DNA of 64,000 nt, from positions 1-64,000 of the forward strand of contig SADC01000011.1 in assembly GCA_004194705.1 (NCBI GenBank), written 5' to 3'. Below the pieces are notes generated by a model that saw only the letters and a program-made list of their open reading frames with translations, had not been told where the DNA came from and did not search any database. The position numbers and the translations under genes are program-made. The number at the start of each line of letters is the position of its first letter. The first letter of the stretch is position 1. Source of the DNA: Ditylenchus dipsaci (lineage: Eukaryota > Nematoda > Chromadorea > Rhabditida > Anguinidae). This document shows positions 1-10,075 of the stretch, piece after piece.

Positions 1-1184
1 TCCCGAAGAATGATACAGCGCCAGGCGAAGAAGGAGTCGAAACAAACTGACCAGGAGCTCAAAGGTAAAGTTGATATTATTATGATTTTAAATAATTACA
101 GAATTTAATTATGAAGGCCAGCGAAGGCATGGATTACAGAGTTTTATGAAAAACACAACTTGCTTCACGCGAGGAACCACGTCGTCAGAAAGCGCCTTCT
201 CGAAATAATCTTAAAATTGTCCAGTTCAGTAATTACGTGCCAAAATAGCAGAAGTTACAAATTGATCACAATACGCCTCGATGAGACTGCGATTGGCTGA
301 TGCAAGCCGTGGGAAGACTTGTTGAAGAGCGTGGAGCTAAGGAGGTAGGCTTTACAATTGTTGGCCTTATTTAAACCATTTTAGATTCCAATCCTTTACA
401 ACAGCACGACACAAGCAAGGATCACTGTGATGCGGACAGCAAGAAGCGATGGCAAAAGATGAAACCTTTGGTGTTACTTCCGCGAGTGCGTCCTGACAAA
501 AGCATCGTCAAGCAATTCGGTCAGCAGCTGTTCCTTGTCTGGGCTGGCAAGATCTGGATGGACGATTCTCGCACTGCTGAATTCCTCAACCGCGTGATGG
601 TCAGCCGATTGTTTGAGAAAGACTTCTCGTTTCGGATGCCTTCAGATGTCACACCAGCGAAGCCACGAAGAAGGTTCTACATGATCTCAATATTCACACA
701 GCTGTCATCCGGTGGTTGTACGAAGTTCATTCAGGTAGACGTCGTTTCACGCTCTTAGCTTTGATTATTTCTGCCATTTATAGGCTCCGGACGTTTGCTG
801 GAATTCTCCATTCAAGGCCCACATCAGAAGCTACTACGAGACTTGGATCAGCAACGGTGACAGGATGACTTTCACAAGTGGCGGAAATCCGAGAGCTCCT
901 TCGATGGAAGTGTACTTGGACTGGATCTTGCGGGCTTGGGAGGCTCTATCAAAAAATCTAATCATTAACTCCTTCAAGGGTACAAACATTTTAGCTTAAC
1001 ATCCAAGCTCATAATTTTTTCAGTGTGCGGTCTGACTAATGCTAGTGATGGAAGTGAAGATGACTTTATTCACTGCTTCAAGGCGCACGGCCCTATCCCG
1101 GAGGGCTTGGAGATGCTGAAAGAAGAGGGGGCCAAAGAAACTGCCGTAGAGGTGTCAGAAGAAGAGGATGTGAAGAAGACCTAG
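1..1184 (+). pseudogene. Decayed pogo-type (Tc1/mariner superfamily) transposase
   Basis: A cut-and-paste DNA transposase relic with pogo/Tigger-like signatures. The first acidic motif (DET) is at 280-288. A GWMDE-like motif (KIWMDDSRT) lies near 550-577. The second acidic motif (DAFRCHTSEATKKVLHDLN) starts at 635. A GGCTKFIQ segment is followed by an intron, and APDVCWNSPFK with the third Asp at 790-792 starts at 784. After a second intron comes CGLTNASDGSEDDFIHCFK, typical of the pogo C-terminus, then an acidic tail and TAG at 1182-1184. Introns at about 736-783 and 970-1020 have GT-AG ends. The three acidic motifs lie in different frames, with shifts near 289, 625 and 700, so the protein is dead. 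The 5' end is cut by the window edge. Family assignment is firm; exact exon edges upstream of 388 are not. Confidence 0.85.
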
Positions 1185-1262
1185 CTAACGGCTACCTGAG
1201 CGCCGAGGATGAAGTTATTGAAAATGAGGATTTGTTTGAGTTGTGATGGGTTGTTTTGGGAG

Positions 1263-1268
1263 AATAAA
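1263..1268 (+). terminator. AATAAA polyadenylation signal of the pogo relic
   Basis: AATAAA lies 79 nt beyond the stop codon of the pogo-type relic, before the terminal repeat of the element. Position and motif fit a polyadenylation signal; use is not shown. Confidence 0.4.
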
Positions 1269-1668
1269 TAATATTTGGTCTGATTTGTTTGTTTTATGGT
1301 TTCAAGGAGCAAGGCATGATCGGAAAATAATCCCACACTCTCTAATAATCCCACAGTCTTGAGGTCGATTGAAAAATAATCCCACATGTGCAACTAATAG
1401 AGAGAATACGGTACTTCATGAATAAAACAATTTACTAATATTCAATGAAAGCGCCAATGATTTTTTTGTGAAATGGCCAAGATCTCAGACTGATTGAGAT
1501 ATTAATTCCCAAAAATAAAAAAGTGTGCACTTAGAAGGATTCGAACCACTAAATTTGTCCGGGGATATTGTGACTGCGGGGATATTGTGGCATGTACCGT
1601 CGACTGACTCATACACCTTTCACTCAACTCTAATACAATAATTGCAAGAATTCTCATTGTGTGAGTAC

Positions 1669-1760
1669 TAGAGTTGGCCCGGAATTCCGGTCTTTTTTTG
1701 GATTCCGGTTACGGTCGCGAAAAAATATATAATTCCGGTTCCATTCTATAGTAGCGCCAA
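1669..1760 (+). repeat. TAGAGTTGG-ended repeat end rich in TTCCGG
   Basis: The stretch starts TAGAGTTGGCCCGGAATTCC and carries repeated ATTCCGGT words. A left end of the same kind is at 21647 and an inverted right end finishes at 30126. No matching right end was found for this copy, so it looks truncated. The ends resemble the TAGGGTTG hAT-like ends at 23192 and 39272. Confidence 0.5.
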
Positions 1761-1784
1761 AACTAGTTTATGACTATTAGTCAA

Positions 1785-1840
1785 GAAAATAGTATCTGCT
1801 ACCACCAGGATTCGAACATGATCATTACCTGAAAGCATTT
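1785..1840 (-). repeat. Possible tRNA-derived repeat, B-box-like
   Basis: On the minus strand the sequence contains GTTCGAATCCTGGTGGTAGC, close to a tRNA B box followed by an acceptor-like end. A related copy with GGTTCGAATCCTGTGGTAGC is at 35996-36020, and both are next to 'tcaagaaaata' words. No D-arm or anticodon arm can be folded convincingly. A SINE remnant is more likely than a tRNA gene. Confidence 0.35.
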
Positions 1841-2233
1841 TGTAGGCCTTTTTGCGTAGGCCTTTTTACTGGACACCGTGTGAGTAGGATAAGTCGTCCG
1901 ATCTGGCATTGTCGAGCAACGTTGGGCTCGACTAGTAGACGGTTTTATATTTGAAAATTTTTTACATGCAAACAAAAAACAATTCGAAAACATTATTGAC
2001 AAAATTAGGGTGGTCCCGCGCGAATTTAAAATTTCCAAATTGCTGTGCTTATCAAGTTTCATGGTCCTTTAAAACTCAATGATTTTTTTGACAAACGTAA
2101 ACATGATCGTATAACATTGAACTTTTATCTCAAACAATTTCAAACAACTCATTTTAATTGATATTTCTGATAAATATGTCGTTTTTGTCATTAGAGGAGC
2201 AGCCTTTTTCTTCATCGTCCTGCCCATCTCAAC

Positions 2234-2563
2234 CTAGTTTATTTTCTCGCACCTTGCAAAGATGTAAAATCTCTTTGCAGGGATTGGCCAATCTGGTTTG
2301 AAGCGCTCTACTTCTGAATTGAGATACTTGGCACCAACTTCATGAGTGACGAGTGTGATAAGGGCGTTTGCAGCCAGCAAACCATACCACAGTAGCAACA
2401 GGAATTGAGACCCAATAGGAGCACAACTTAAGCGCCGCCCTTGCTTGCTCCCAGCATATATAACAAGAGCAAGAGTAGCAAAAGGGTTTATGGCTGGGCC
2501 ACACTCTAAGGACTGCTGTCTTCCTAATATTTGTGACCTTCTTTTATTCACCCTCGGGTCCAA
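2234..2563 (-). CDS. Unrecognised hydrophobic reading frame
   Basis: A 109-residue open frame with a hydrophobic middle (FLLLLWYGLLAANALITLV) and an upstream GPAINPF segment. The NP motif beside hydrophobic stretches loosely recalls channel proteins, but one NP is not enough for an assignment. I could not place flanking exons. It could be one exon of a membrane protein or chance coding. Confidence 0.2.
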   Translation of the reverse strand: MDPRVNKRRSQILGRQQSLECGPAINPFATLALVIYAGSKQGRRLSCAPIGSQFLLLLWYGLLAANALITLVTHEVGAKYLNSEVERFKPDWPIPAKRFYIFARCEKIN

Positions 2564-2847
2564 ACTTAAGGTATTCGGCCTTGGGCAGGGTTGGTAGACC
2601 GACCACCCGGTCGGTCCACCAACCCTCCCTAAACCTCTGTGTCCATATTAGGGTTGTTTAGCATGCCAAATTATATGTTTTGTCGCGCTGTTTATATTAT
2701 TATTATACTATGTGAATAAACAGCGCCAGTTGACCCTTCTCGCCTCTTCACACAATAACAATATCACAACGAGAAAGAGTGGTCGATAAGTTTCGCACCA
2801 CTAGGGTCTGAGATTTGCCCTTGTAGGAATGCAGTAGTATTAGTGAA

Positions 2848-3434
2848 GTAGCTTTGGCACTTTTATAGTTCCCTCCCCCCATACTCGGATTTCTTGAAAA
2901 GTGACCCAAAATCACCTCCCGAACTCATTTTTCTGTACAACACGATGTGGGAAGCATATTCAAACACTTTCTGACAAAAAATTTCGACCTTCGACAAAAA
3001 AATGCCTCCCACCCCTCAGTCAAAAATGGTCATTTTAAGACATTTTAGGGTCATTTTTGGGTGATTTATCACATTTTTCTTGCTGGAACTTGGCAAAAAG
3101 GCCTCTAAATGCATTTTAAACCAAGAGTCTTGCTCGGAATTGACTCTGGATGTAAAAACATATGCATACCAGAGTTTCTTTATGCGGTAGGCTCCAGAAA
3201 GTAAAACCTGTTCAAAATCGATCATTTTTATTTTTCTTTAAATGCCTTAAAATGACCATTTTTGACTGAGGGGTGGGAGGCAATTTTATTTGGCGAAGTT
3301 AAATTTTTTTATCCAAAAACTGTTTATATATGCTTCTCGCATCGTGTTGTGCAGAAAAAATGAGTTCGGGAGGTGATTTGGGTCACTTTAAAAAAAACCG
3401 AGTATGGGGGGGGGACTATAAAAGTGCCGTAGCT
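2848..3434. repeat. Long inverted-repeat (foldback) element
   Basis: The left side (2848-3040) and right side (3240-3434) are inverted copies. Outer parts share 'ggcacttttatagt' and 'atactcgg', with a C or G run. Inner parts share 'tcgggaggtgatt' and 'tcagtcaaaaatggtcattt'. The centre (about 3065-3200) has a fragment of the repeat also found at 9820-10040 and 50880-51090 ('aaatgcattta' and 'gcataccagag' words). No coding sequence is visible. Confidence 0.8.
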
Positions 3435-3496
3435 TTTTGCGATATAAAAAAGTCACATAAAAGAAATATAACTGAGCAAAAAAAGAGACGTCCTAT

Positions 3497-3889
3497 ATAG
3501 AGACAGAAACCGGATTACCGGGATTTTGCATAAAACGCATTTTTGACCCACTTTTCAAGTGAAAGTGCTGACTAAAAATTTTAGGTCTATATGCTACTTT
3601 TTATTCCTCTATCGACTGGCTCTTTTACTTTTTGCTTTTTATACGAAAAATTTCGACCTCCGACCTTGAATCCCGGTACTGACGGAAACGGGATCCCGGT
3701 TTGTCGATACCGGGATTCAAGGTCGGAGGTCGAGATTTTTCGTATAAAAAGCAAAAGTAAAAGAGCCAGTCGATAGAGGAATAAAAGTAGCATACAGACC
3801 TAAAATTTTTAGTCAGCACTTTTACTTGAAAAGTGGGTCAAAAATGCGTTTTATGCAAAATCCCGGTAATCCCGGTTTCTGTCTCTAGT
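3497..3889. repeat. Near-perfect 390-bp palindrome
   Basis: The sequence reads almost the same on both strands around a centre near 3695. Arms start with 'agagacagaaaccgg' and contain 'ttgaatcccggt'. The repeated CCGGGAT words resemble other subterminal word arrays in this window. Open frames on both strands here are mirror products of the palindrome. Probably a non-autonomous foldback transposon. Confidence 0.85.
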
Positions 3890-4520
3890 CCTATACATGC
3901 GGGACACGTAAAAGCCTAACTCACACAGGGATTGACTTACTGAACACAACTGGCGCATGACTCGACTCGCATAAAGCCCAACCTGCACATACAGACTCTT
4001 CGTCCAAGTATTGTTTTTTCAGCGTATGTTAGGACAGGCTTTTTTATATATATTTTTTATCTAACAAGGAAGGGAAATGACTGTGACCTGGGCGAACTTT
4101 GATCATAAAATTTTTTGTGGAACGTGCCCGAATTCTCGATAAATCTGGCTCCTCATTTATTAAGGTCCATAAAAAGGAGGTCTTCTTTTTTCAGAAATTT
4201 AAACATCTTGATACCCTTATCATTTCTGATAGCTAACCTATAGTCATTCCTAAACTTTTTTAAGCCTTCAGAGCTGAAAAAGCAGATTCACAAAGAAATC
4301 TAATAATCCCCAGCTCTCGAGGGAAGTTTAATAATAATCCCCTGGGGATTAAAAGAAGTTATACGGTAGTTTCTGTGAATGTCTGACGGAATCAGAATCC
4401 GCACAATTTTCAGACTATACTGACAAACAATATATGGAAAGCAAATCGGAATAAGTTGATGTACACCTAAGAATTAACTACAACCTGAACAACAAAAACA
4501 TTCGATTCACATGAAATAGG

Positions 4521-4526
4521 TTTATT
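4521..4526 (-). terminator. AATAAA signal of the 4.7-5.5 kb gene
   Basis: AATAAA on the minus strand, about 130 nt past the TGA at 4655-4657. No other gene end on this strand is nearby, so it probably serves that gene. Confidence 0.45.
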
Positions 4527-4654
4527 GAAATCGGAGCTGTTACAGGCAGTAGAATAGAAAATGAGTAGAATAGGATGAGAGACAGTGGTGAATGAAAAAT
4601 TCGGCAAGGCATACAATTGAATGAGGCAAAATAGAGGACATGGACAGAGACTCT

Positions 4655-5549
4655 TCAGGCTGGCACAACTTGGTTTACTTCATAGACAAAGATATCTAGT
4701 ATAGCGATTTGACCTCTCAGTGTGATCTGAAAACAAGAATTAAAATTGAAAAGTTAAGAGAAAATAAGAGTGCACCCCATTCTCACTAGAATTGACAACT
4801 GTTACGACCATGGGGAAGGGCAACGTATTCATGTAGACCCGCGGCACCACAAAGACACTTTCACTTTCATGGAAATTTCCAAATCCTTTCACGACGCCAT
4901 AGTTGCCATTGATAAGATCAGGCGAGATGCCATGCTCAAAGTCCAGCACCATGACATTCGCTGTTTCTATAAAATCATAGATTAAGCATGTTTAAAGACA
5001 TAACAGGTTCAAAATACTAACCTCCTGCTGGGAGATAAAGCTCATTCAGTCGACCGGCACGAATAGCAAGTTCATTGTATACTGATAGGACACGCTGCAG
5101 CTTGAATTGAACGATGTTTTGGAATATCACTTGAGCCAGGACTGTAGCTGGTGGCACCTGAAAACCAGAAAGGGAAACTGAGAACACCAAGCACAAGAAA
5201 CAACATACACGACGTTGAGCAGCAGAAATGTTTTTCAAAAGAAGTTTAATATCCCTATGATTGCCGGCACCAATAGTTTGCTTATTCAGGAGAACCCAGT
5301 GAGTGTTGTTGCTGCTGTTTACTAGGAGCGCTTGCTTGCCTCGAGGAATCTGGAATCCGATGCCAGTGCTGACAACTTCGCTTCCTAAAACAAGAAATTT
5401 TATTTCAAAGATGTCCTGGCAAAAGCAAAAACTTATACCCATCTGATCACCATCTCCGATTGATTTCTAATAGTAAGTCCGTAGCCAGGTTCAGTCAATA
5501 CCAAATCAGCGATATTCGGGTTGCTCTTGTTGTAGGTAATAGGCAGCAT
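4655..5549 (-). CDS. dUTPase-like fold protein, five exons
   Basis: Exons on the minus strand: 5549-5439, 5384-5209, 5157-5022, 4966-4776 and 4726-4655 (TGA). Exons 2-5 join in one frame. Exon 1 starts MLPITYN and contains EPGYGLTI, which resembles dUTPase motif 1. Exon 2 has STGIGFQIPRGKQA (like the TG..IP.G motif), then SSN and GAGNHRDIKLLLKN (like the motif-3 region). Exon 3 has LAQVIFQNI (like motif 4). These fall in the order and spacing of trimeric dUTPases, which hydrolyse dUTP. The usual catalytic Asp of motif 3 appears to be replaced, so activity is doubtful. The last two exons are not recognised. Exon 1 joins exon 2 in frame only if a 35-nt intron is also removed, and that removes the motif-1 segment. 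So either the model is wrong there or the gene carries a one-base shift. It could come from a retroelement or virus; nothing nearby decides this. Confidence 0.45.
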
Positions 5550-5877
5550 GCTCTAAATACTTGACAAAGTTATTTACTTGACAAAGAAGTAAATAACATT
5601 GTTTCCAACCAACTTGTGCAACAGATTTAACTAGGAGCATATAAATTCATCTTGCGGTGAACTAGACATGCTACTTTTTGATTCTAGGATCAGAACCAAC
5701 TTATTGGCTTCCATTTATTTTTGAGACAACAAAGCGTTCAAATACTTCGAATATAATTTCCAATAAATTGAAAATTACTTATTCCCATATTTCATGAAAT
5801 TACTAAGCCATTTCTGTTCTTTGACCAAAGTGTTGGCTCAAAGCTAAATTCCAACTTAAGATAGAAATACCGCTTAC

Positions 5878-6021
5878 CTTCCAAAATTCCACTTTTTTGG
5901 CATGAAAGACAATAAGTCGAGAAAATGGCAAGTTGGACAAGCAAATCAATTTTTTAACATCTTTCGCTCCCAAATAAGTCAATACTTCTAGCCAGATATC
6001 AGCAGGTATAGTCATGGTCAT
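5878..6021 (-). CDS. F-box domain exon
   Basis: A 48-residue first exon starting MTMTIPADIWLEVLTYLG, followed by KDVKKLICLSN, the classic F-box helix pattern (IP.dIW.eVl.yL). F-box proteins bind Skp1 and bring substrates to SCF ubiquitin ligases. The exon ends at a good donor (AAG then GTAAGC) at 5877/5878. ATG at 6019-6021 is taken as start, with a second ATG two codons later. The next exon was not found before the dUTPase-like gene begins at 5549, so the gene may be short or truncated. Confidence 0.6.
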
Positions 6022-6584
6022 CTTTATTTGAAAATAAATTAGCTAATGAACTTTGTGATGTCCTTGTGTTGAAAAATGTGCAGAGACAATCAAAATTGAT
6101 AATATACACTTGATTCCTGCCAATCAAGCTTTTTTTGTGTTTTTTGATATAGCTAAAATCTACAAAGTGGTTTATTTAAACGGTAATGCCACCTAACCAA
6201 ACCAGGAGATATAAAAGTGTGCTATCCTGAAAATTTGCTAATTCGAAACTGGCCTGCATACGTTTTAAAAAATTTTAATTTTCCCGATTTAGATGCAGAA
6301 GCTACTGGGGAAAATAGGGAAAAGTCCACCCAGAGAAGCACTGAGTTCCGAACCTGTCCAGGCCAGTTCGGCCTCTTATACATTACAAAATTCATTGTTT
6401 GATAGCTCATTTTGTAGCTGAGATTCTGTGTTTTTTCACCATTATGAAACAGCAAGACCTACTTTCTATCACAAACTGGCTCAAAATGGGGTCTGAAGTC
6501 GAAAAATAGGGAAAAAATCATTCAGAAAACCGTGGTGCACCGGGGGGCAGGGGTGCACGTGCCCCGCCCTGGTCAGATTTTTTC

Positions 6585-7215
6585 CTTATCGGTGCCCCCC
6601 CCCGTCAGATTTTCCCAAAACGGTGTAGGTAAAATGGCCTGGTACGTGCGTACGTCCGTACGTCCGTCCGGCACCTTTTTCGTCTCTAGGTCGATCGTCC
6701 GACGTCCGTCCGGCCATTTTTGGTCACGTCCGGCGTCCGTCCGCACCTCCGTTTCAAAAAAATTTCACGTCCATGGGGACTTCCACCCAAAAAAATTTTC
6801 GTCCAAGTCCGTCCGGACGTCCGACGTCCACGTCCGCACGTCCCACTCTAAAAATCCTTGAGTCAACAATAAGAAAGACAATGCAAGGAATAAAACACGG
6901 CTAATCAACAATCAACACTTTATTCCACTGGCGCCAACGGGAATAAAGATAAACATTCAAGACAAATGACAATTTGCGGAGGATTTTTTGCAGCCGGAAT
7001 TCTGCCATTCCGGAATCAATTTTACTTTGAGAATGATACGTCCGGCCATAAGTCCGGCAGATTTTTGTATAGGGGTACGTCCGTCCGACGTCCGTCCGGA
7101 CGTCCGGCCCATCGGACGCGTCCAAGTCCACCCCGGACGTCCTTCAAAAGTCCACGTCCAAAGTCCATCAAAGGTAAGGACGGACGTGGACGTCGGACGT
7201 AAGTCCGGACGTATT
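6585..7215. repeat. GTCCG-word array, inverted halves
   Basis: The left half (about 6640-6860) repeats cgtccgtccg and acgtccg words. The right half (about 7040-7210) carries the same palindromic GTCCGGAC words inverted. The left edge near 6637 reads GGTACGTGCGTACGTCC, close to the CGGTACGTG ends of the MULE-like elements at 8776 and 10730. Just before it lies a fragment (6585-6640) shared with 13500-13600 and 27030-27180 ('cccgtcagattttt' and 'acggtgtagg' words). I could not identify a clear target duplication. Confidence 0.6.
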
Positions 7216-7218
7216 TGC

Positions 7219-7389
7219 CCACACTGCTTCTGAGGGTCTATTTAGGTCTATATAAATTGTTTGCAAACATTTGACGGTTGCTTTTTTGGGTCAGCGGCGC
7301 TTTTTCCAAATTTGACTGAGTTGTAGCCTTTTGTGCCGTTTTTTCGAGTTGTAGTCTTTTGGCCGTTGTAGCCTCTTGTCCGTGTCCGA
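7219..7389. repeat. Solo arm of a MULE-like element
   Basis: This 170-bp stretch is an inverted copy of the left arm of the element at 8776-10178 (its parts now at 8776-8799 and 9662-9760). It ends in GTCCGTGTCCG at 7389 and carries the gttgtagcc word. Unlike the copy at 8776 it is not interrupted, so it shows what the empty site looked like before the hAT-like insertion. Confidence 0.75.
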
Positions 7390-7884
7390 TCATTAAATAT
7401 CTATGCTGAACAATTTACTCAATTTTCAAACGCACTTTTCACCTCCAAAATCGACTTTTCCGCAGAAAAGGATCTTTAAGTCAAAAAAGCGTTTTGGATT
7501 CTCTATCGGATGGTATATAGGGTTTTTCCAAATCGCATGGACACTACCATATGTTTCATTGTAAGGTATATTACAGTTGTGTCCCGATAATTTCCTCCGG
7601 TTCGACTGACTCTGATCAGGCCGTATCAGGGGTGGACTAGGATTCTAGGATCGAAGATCATCCTTGATTATGATCTGACTTCTAAATACGGATCAGAAAT
7701 CAAGGATTATCCTTGATTCTGATCCATGATCCGAGGTCTGAATAGTTGCCTAGAACAGCGGTGGGCGGTGAAATGTGGACGACAGTTTGATTATCATTAG
7801 TCGCATGACTTTTCCTCAACTTATACAAAATTACGTCATTTTAATTCTCGTTTGAATTAACATGGTACTTGCCAAAGAAATATT

Positions 7885-8125
7885 CGACCCTAGTAGCGAA
7901 TACCCCCAACGATTTTCACCTTTTTTACCTAAGTAAAAAGTACCCGAATTTATGTCCCAGACCCCGGAAAATGTGCGCAAACTCTTTATTAGTCACAACT
8001 TCCGTACGCTGGCCTACCTCCTAGCCTAAGGGCTAAGCCTAAACTTGTTGTTTGCAAGGGTAGTTACAGCAATTTTTAAAGGTCGGATGCTTGGGGGGGG
8101 GGTTATTCGCATCGGGGACGAGTAT
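7885..8125. repeat. Dispersed repeat, inverted copy at 59795-60045
   Basis: Shared words include 'ctagtagcgaatac', 'aaaatcgttggg' (inverted), 'aaaaattgctgtaac' (inverted) and a run of G or C next to 'ttattcgc'. The two copies are about 52 kb apart in opposite orientation. No coding sequence is visible. Confidence 0.75.
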
Positions 8126-8799
8126 ACCCCTTCAAAGTTATTTGGAACGAGTAAGGTAAAATATCATTTTATCTAAAGGCTATTGTAAAACGCATCAAAT
8201 AATTGGAGTGGCAAGCGAGATTCACCGCGAAAAAATTATCTAATATATTGCTAAATTGAAATTTCATTGCCGTTCCAGTGTCCAATTATGCTTTACAGTA
8301 ATATTGCACACTTCCAGTATTTGTAGTCATTCATTTTTACAACTGCCAAACTAATCCATATACTACAAAGGGTGGTATTTAATTTTGGCCGTGGCATACT
8401 AAAAATTGGCCGTAGATTTTTGAATTTTGGCCGTAGATTTTTTTCACTTCTTCCTACATTTTTGTAATAATTTTTCACAATTTTTTTTGAAAATTTTTTC
8501 AACATTATGTAGCTCTAAGTCTTATGTTTCTTACAAGCTATCAAACTTTGCTAAATGTGGTCAGAAAGTTAGATCTTTAAAGATTAAAAAAACAATTTTA
8601 GGAAAAAAATGTTTTTCAAAACAATGAAATTTCTACATTTCTGACCACATGTAGCAAAGCTTGGTAGCTCCTACGAGCTTAATAGCTTGTAGAAAAGCCA
8701 AGTTTCAGGGCTAAGTAATGGTATGAAATTTTTTGAAAAATTGTGAACAAATTATTACAAAAATGTAGAAAAAAGCGGACACGGACAAAAGGCTACAAC

Positions 8800-9661
8800 C
8801 ATAGCTGCACGAGCGCCAGCGCCAGCGCCGGCGCTTTTTCCGGCGCTGGCGCGAATATTTTGACTAGGCCGGCGCTGGCGCCGGCGCTCGTCAAATTTTT
8901 TTGACTAGACCGGCGCTGGCGCCGGCGCTCGCGAAATTTTTTCTGGCTAGGCCGGCGCTGGCGCCGGCGCTGGCGTGAAATGGTGAATAGACCGGCGCTG
9001 GCACCGGTGCGCAAATTTTCACGAATTGCTAAACTGTCGCTTTTTTGTTTTGTATTAAGTCATTGTTGTAGTAAAACAAGTTCATGCTAATCCTTTACTT
9101 TATAAACTTCTTCAAAAATATAAATTTCCTAGTGGTGTTACTTGAATATGCAACAATACGTGTTTCATTCAATAAGTACTTCAAGAACATCGTTTTGTTT
9201 TTTCATTCCCTTGGCTATTTTTCTGGCCTTCTTTTTTTGAATTAGCATTTCAAGGTACTCGTCAACAATTTGTTGGGCCTCGGCATCATCATCATCAAAA
9301 AGCTCTCCTATTGCATCTGATGTTTGATCGGCTACTATCACTATCCCATGTTGGTATACAATTCTGCCCTGATAAATATTTGATATGGAATAAAAATGTT
9401 GAAAATTATGTCAATAATTTGTAGAAAAGCCGTTTTTGAGTGCGCCGGCGCTTTTTACGGCGCCAGCAAAATCGCGCCGGCGCTGGCGCCGGCGCGATTT
9501 TTTCTTCGTTCAAAAAACCGGCGCTGGCGCCGGCGCGATTTTTTCAATTTGGCTGCTCTGGCGCCGGCGCTGGCGCTTTTTTCGGCGCTGGCGCTCAATT
9601 TTAAAAATTGCCGGCGCCGGCGCTGGGGCTGGCGCTATTTTTTGGACAGCGTGCAGCTATG
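8800..9661. mobile_element. hAT-like element with GCGCCGGCGC arrays
   Basis: Ends are CATAGCTGCACG, perfectly inverted, flanked by 8-bp duplications GCTACAAC at 8792-8799 and 9662-9669. Both subterminal regions (8808-9010 and 9440-9645) are arrays of the palindromic word GCGCCGGCGCTGGC. These GC islands stand out sharply from the AT-rich surroundings. An 8-bp duplication and a CA..G end are typical of hAT elements. The middle contains the coding exon 9165-9368. The uninterrupted copy at 7219-7389 confirms the insertion point. Confidence 0.85.
9165..9368 (-). CDS. Terminal coding exon inside the hAT-like element
   Basis: A 67-residue exon follows the acceptor TTTATCAG at 9369 and ends in TGA at 9165-9167. 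It reads GRIVYQHGIVIVADQTSDAI, then an acidic run (ELFDDDDAEAQQIVDEY), then a lysine-rich helix (LIQKKKARKIAKGMKKQ). It is not recognised. It may be the last exon of the hAT transposase or a captured host exon. No ATG or upstream exon was found within the element. Confidence 0.45.
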   Translation of the reverse strand, partial: GRIVYQHGIVIVADQTSDAIGELFDDDDAEAQQIVDEYLEMLIQKKKARKIAKGMKKQNDVLEVLIE

Positions 9662-9774
9662 GCTACAACTAAGTCAAATTGGGAAAAAGCGTCGCTGACC
9701 CAAAAAAGCAACCGTCAAATGTTTCCAAACAACCTATATAGACCTAAATAGACCCTCAGGAGTTCAAAAAGACA

Positions 9775-10075
9775 TTATTTTTGAATTCTTCAAAAAGAAA
9801 GATGTTGAACATAGTTTTGTTGACTGGGGCCTACCGCATAAATTACTCTGGTATGCATGCTTTTTCATGCATCCAGAGTCACTTTCGAGTGATTTATGTC
9901 TAAGGTATGTGGGTGTGCGCATCTCAACCCCAAGCAACCGAATGTCTGCGCCCCTTCGGGGGCTAGAGATGCGCGCACTCATTTACCTTAGACATAATTT
10001 CGAGCAAGACTCTTGATCAAAAATGCATTTAGAGGTACTTTTGCCAAGTTGAAAAACATGGTAAAACAGCTAAAA
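9775..10075. repeat. Repeat shared with 50840-51110
   Basis: This internal stretch of the MULE-like element matches 50840-51110, which is internal to another MULE-like element. Shared words include 'gatgttgaacatagttttg', 'cctaccgcataaat', 'gtcactttcgagtgattt' and 'aaatgcatttagaggtac'. A weaker piece lies at 3065-3200, inverted. The shared interior suggests two derivatives of one element, or a captured sequence carried by both. Confidence 0.7.

Larger units (their letters stand above)
1..1411 (+). mobile_element. Pogo-like transposon, right end visible
   Basis: The transposase relic is followed by a subterminal region with repeated 'aataatcccaca' and 'ctctaataatccca' words (about 1325-1400), then the end AGAGAGAATACGG at 1411 next to TA. 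The same inverted end, written CCGTATTCTCTCT, marks the left edge of a second pogo-like copy at 36623 and of many small elements in this window. That ties the CCGTAT family to this transposase. The left end lies outside the window. Confidence 0.75.

Noticed and set aside
2234..2563. Possible aquaporin exon (GPAINPF motif)
   Set aside because: Only one NP motif and no matching second half or neighbouring exons, so no family was assigned.
3587..3819. Similar open frames on both strands
   Set aside because: Caused by the near-perfect palindrome at 3497-3889.
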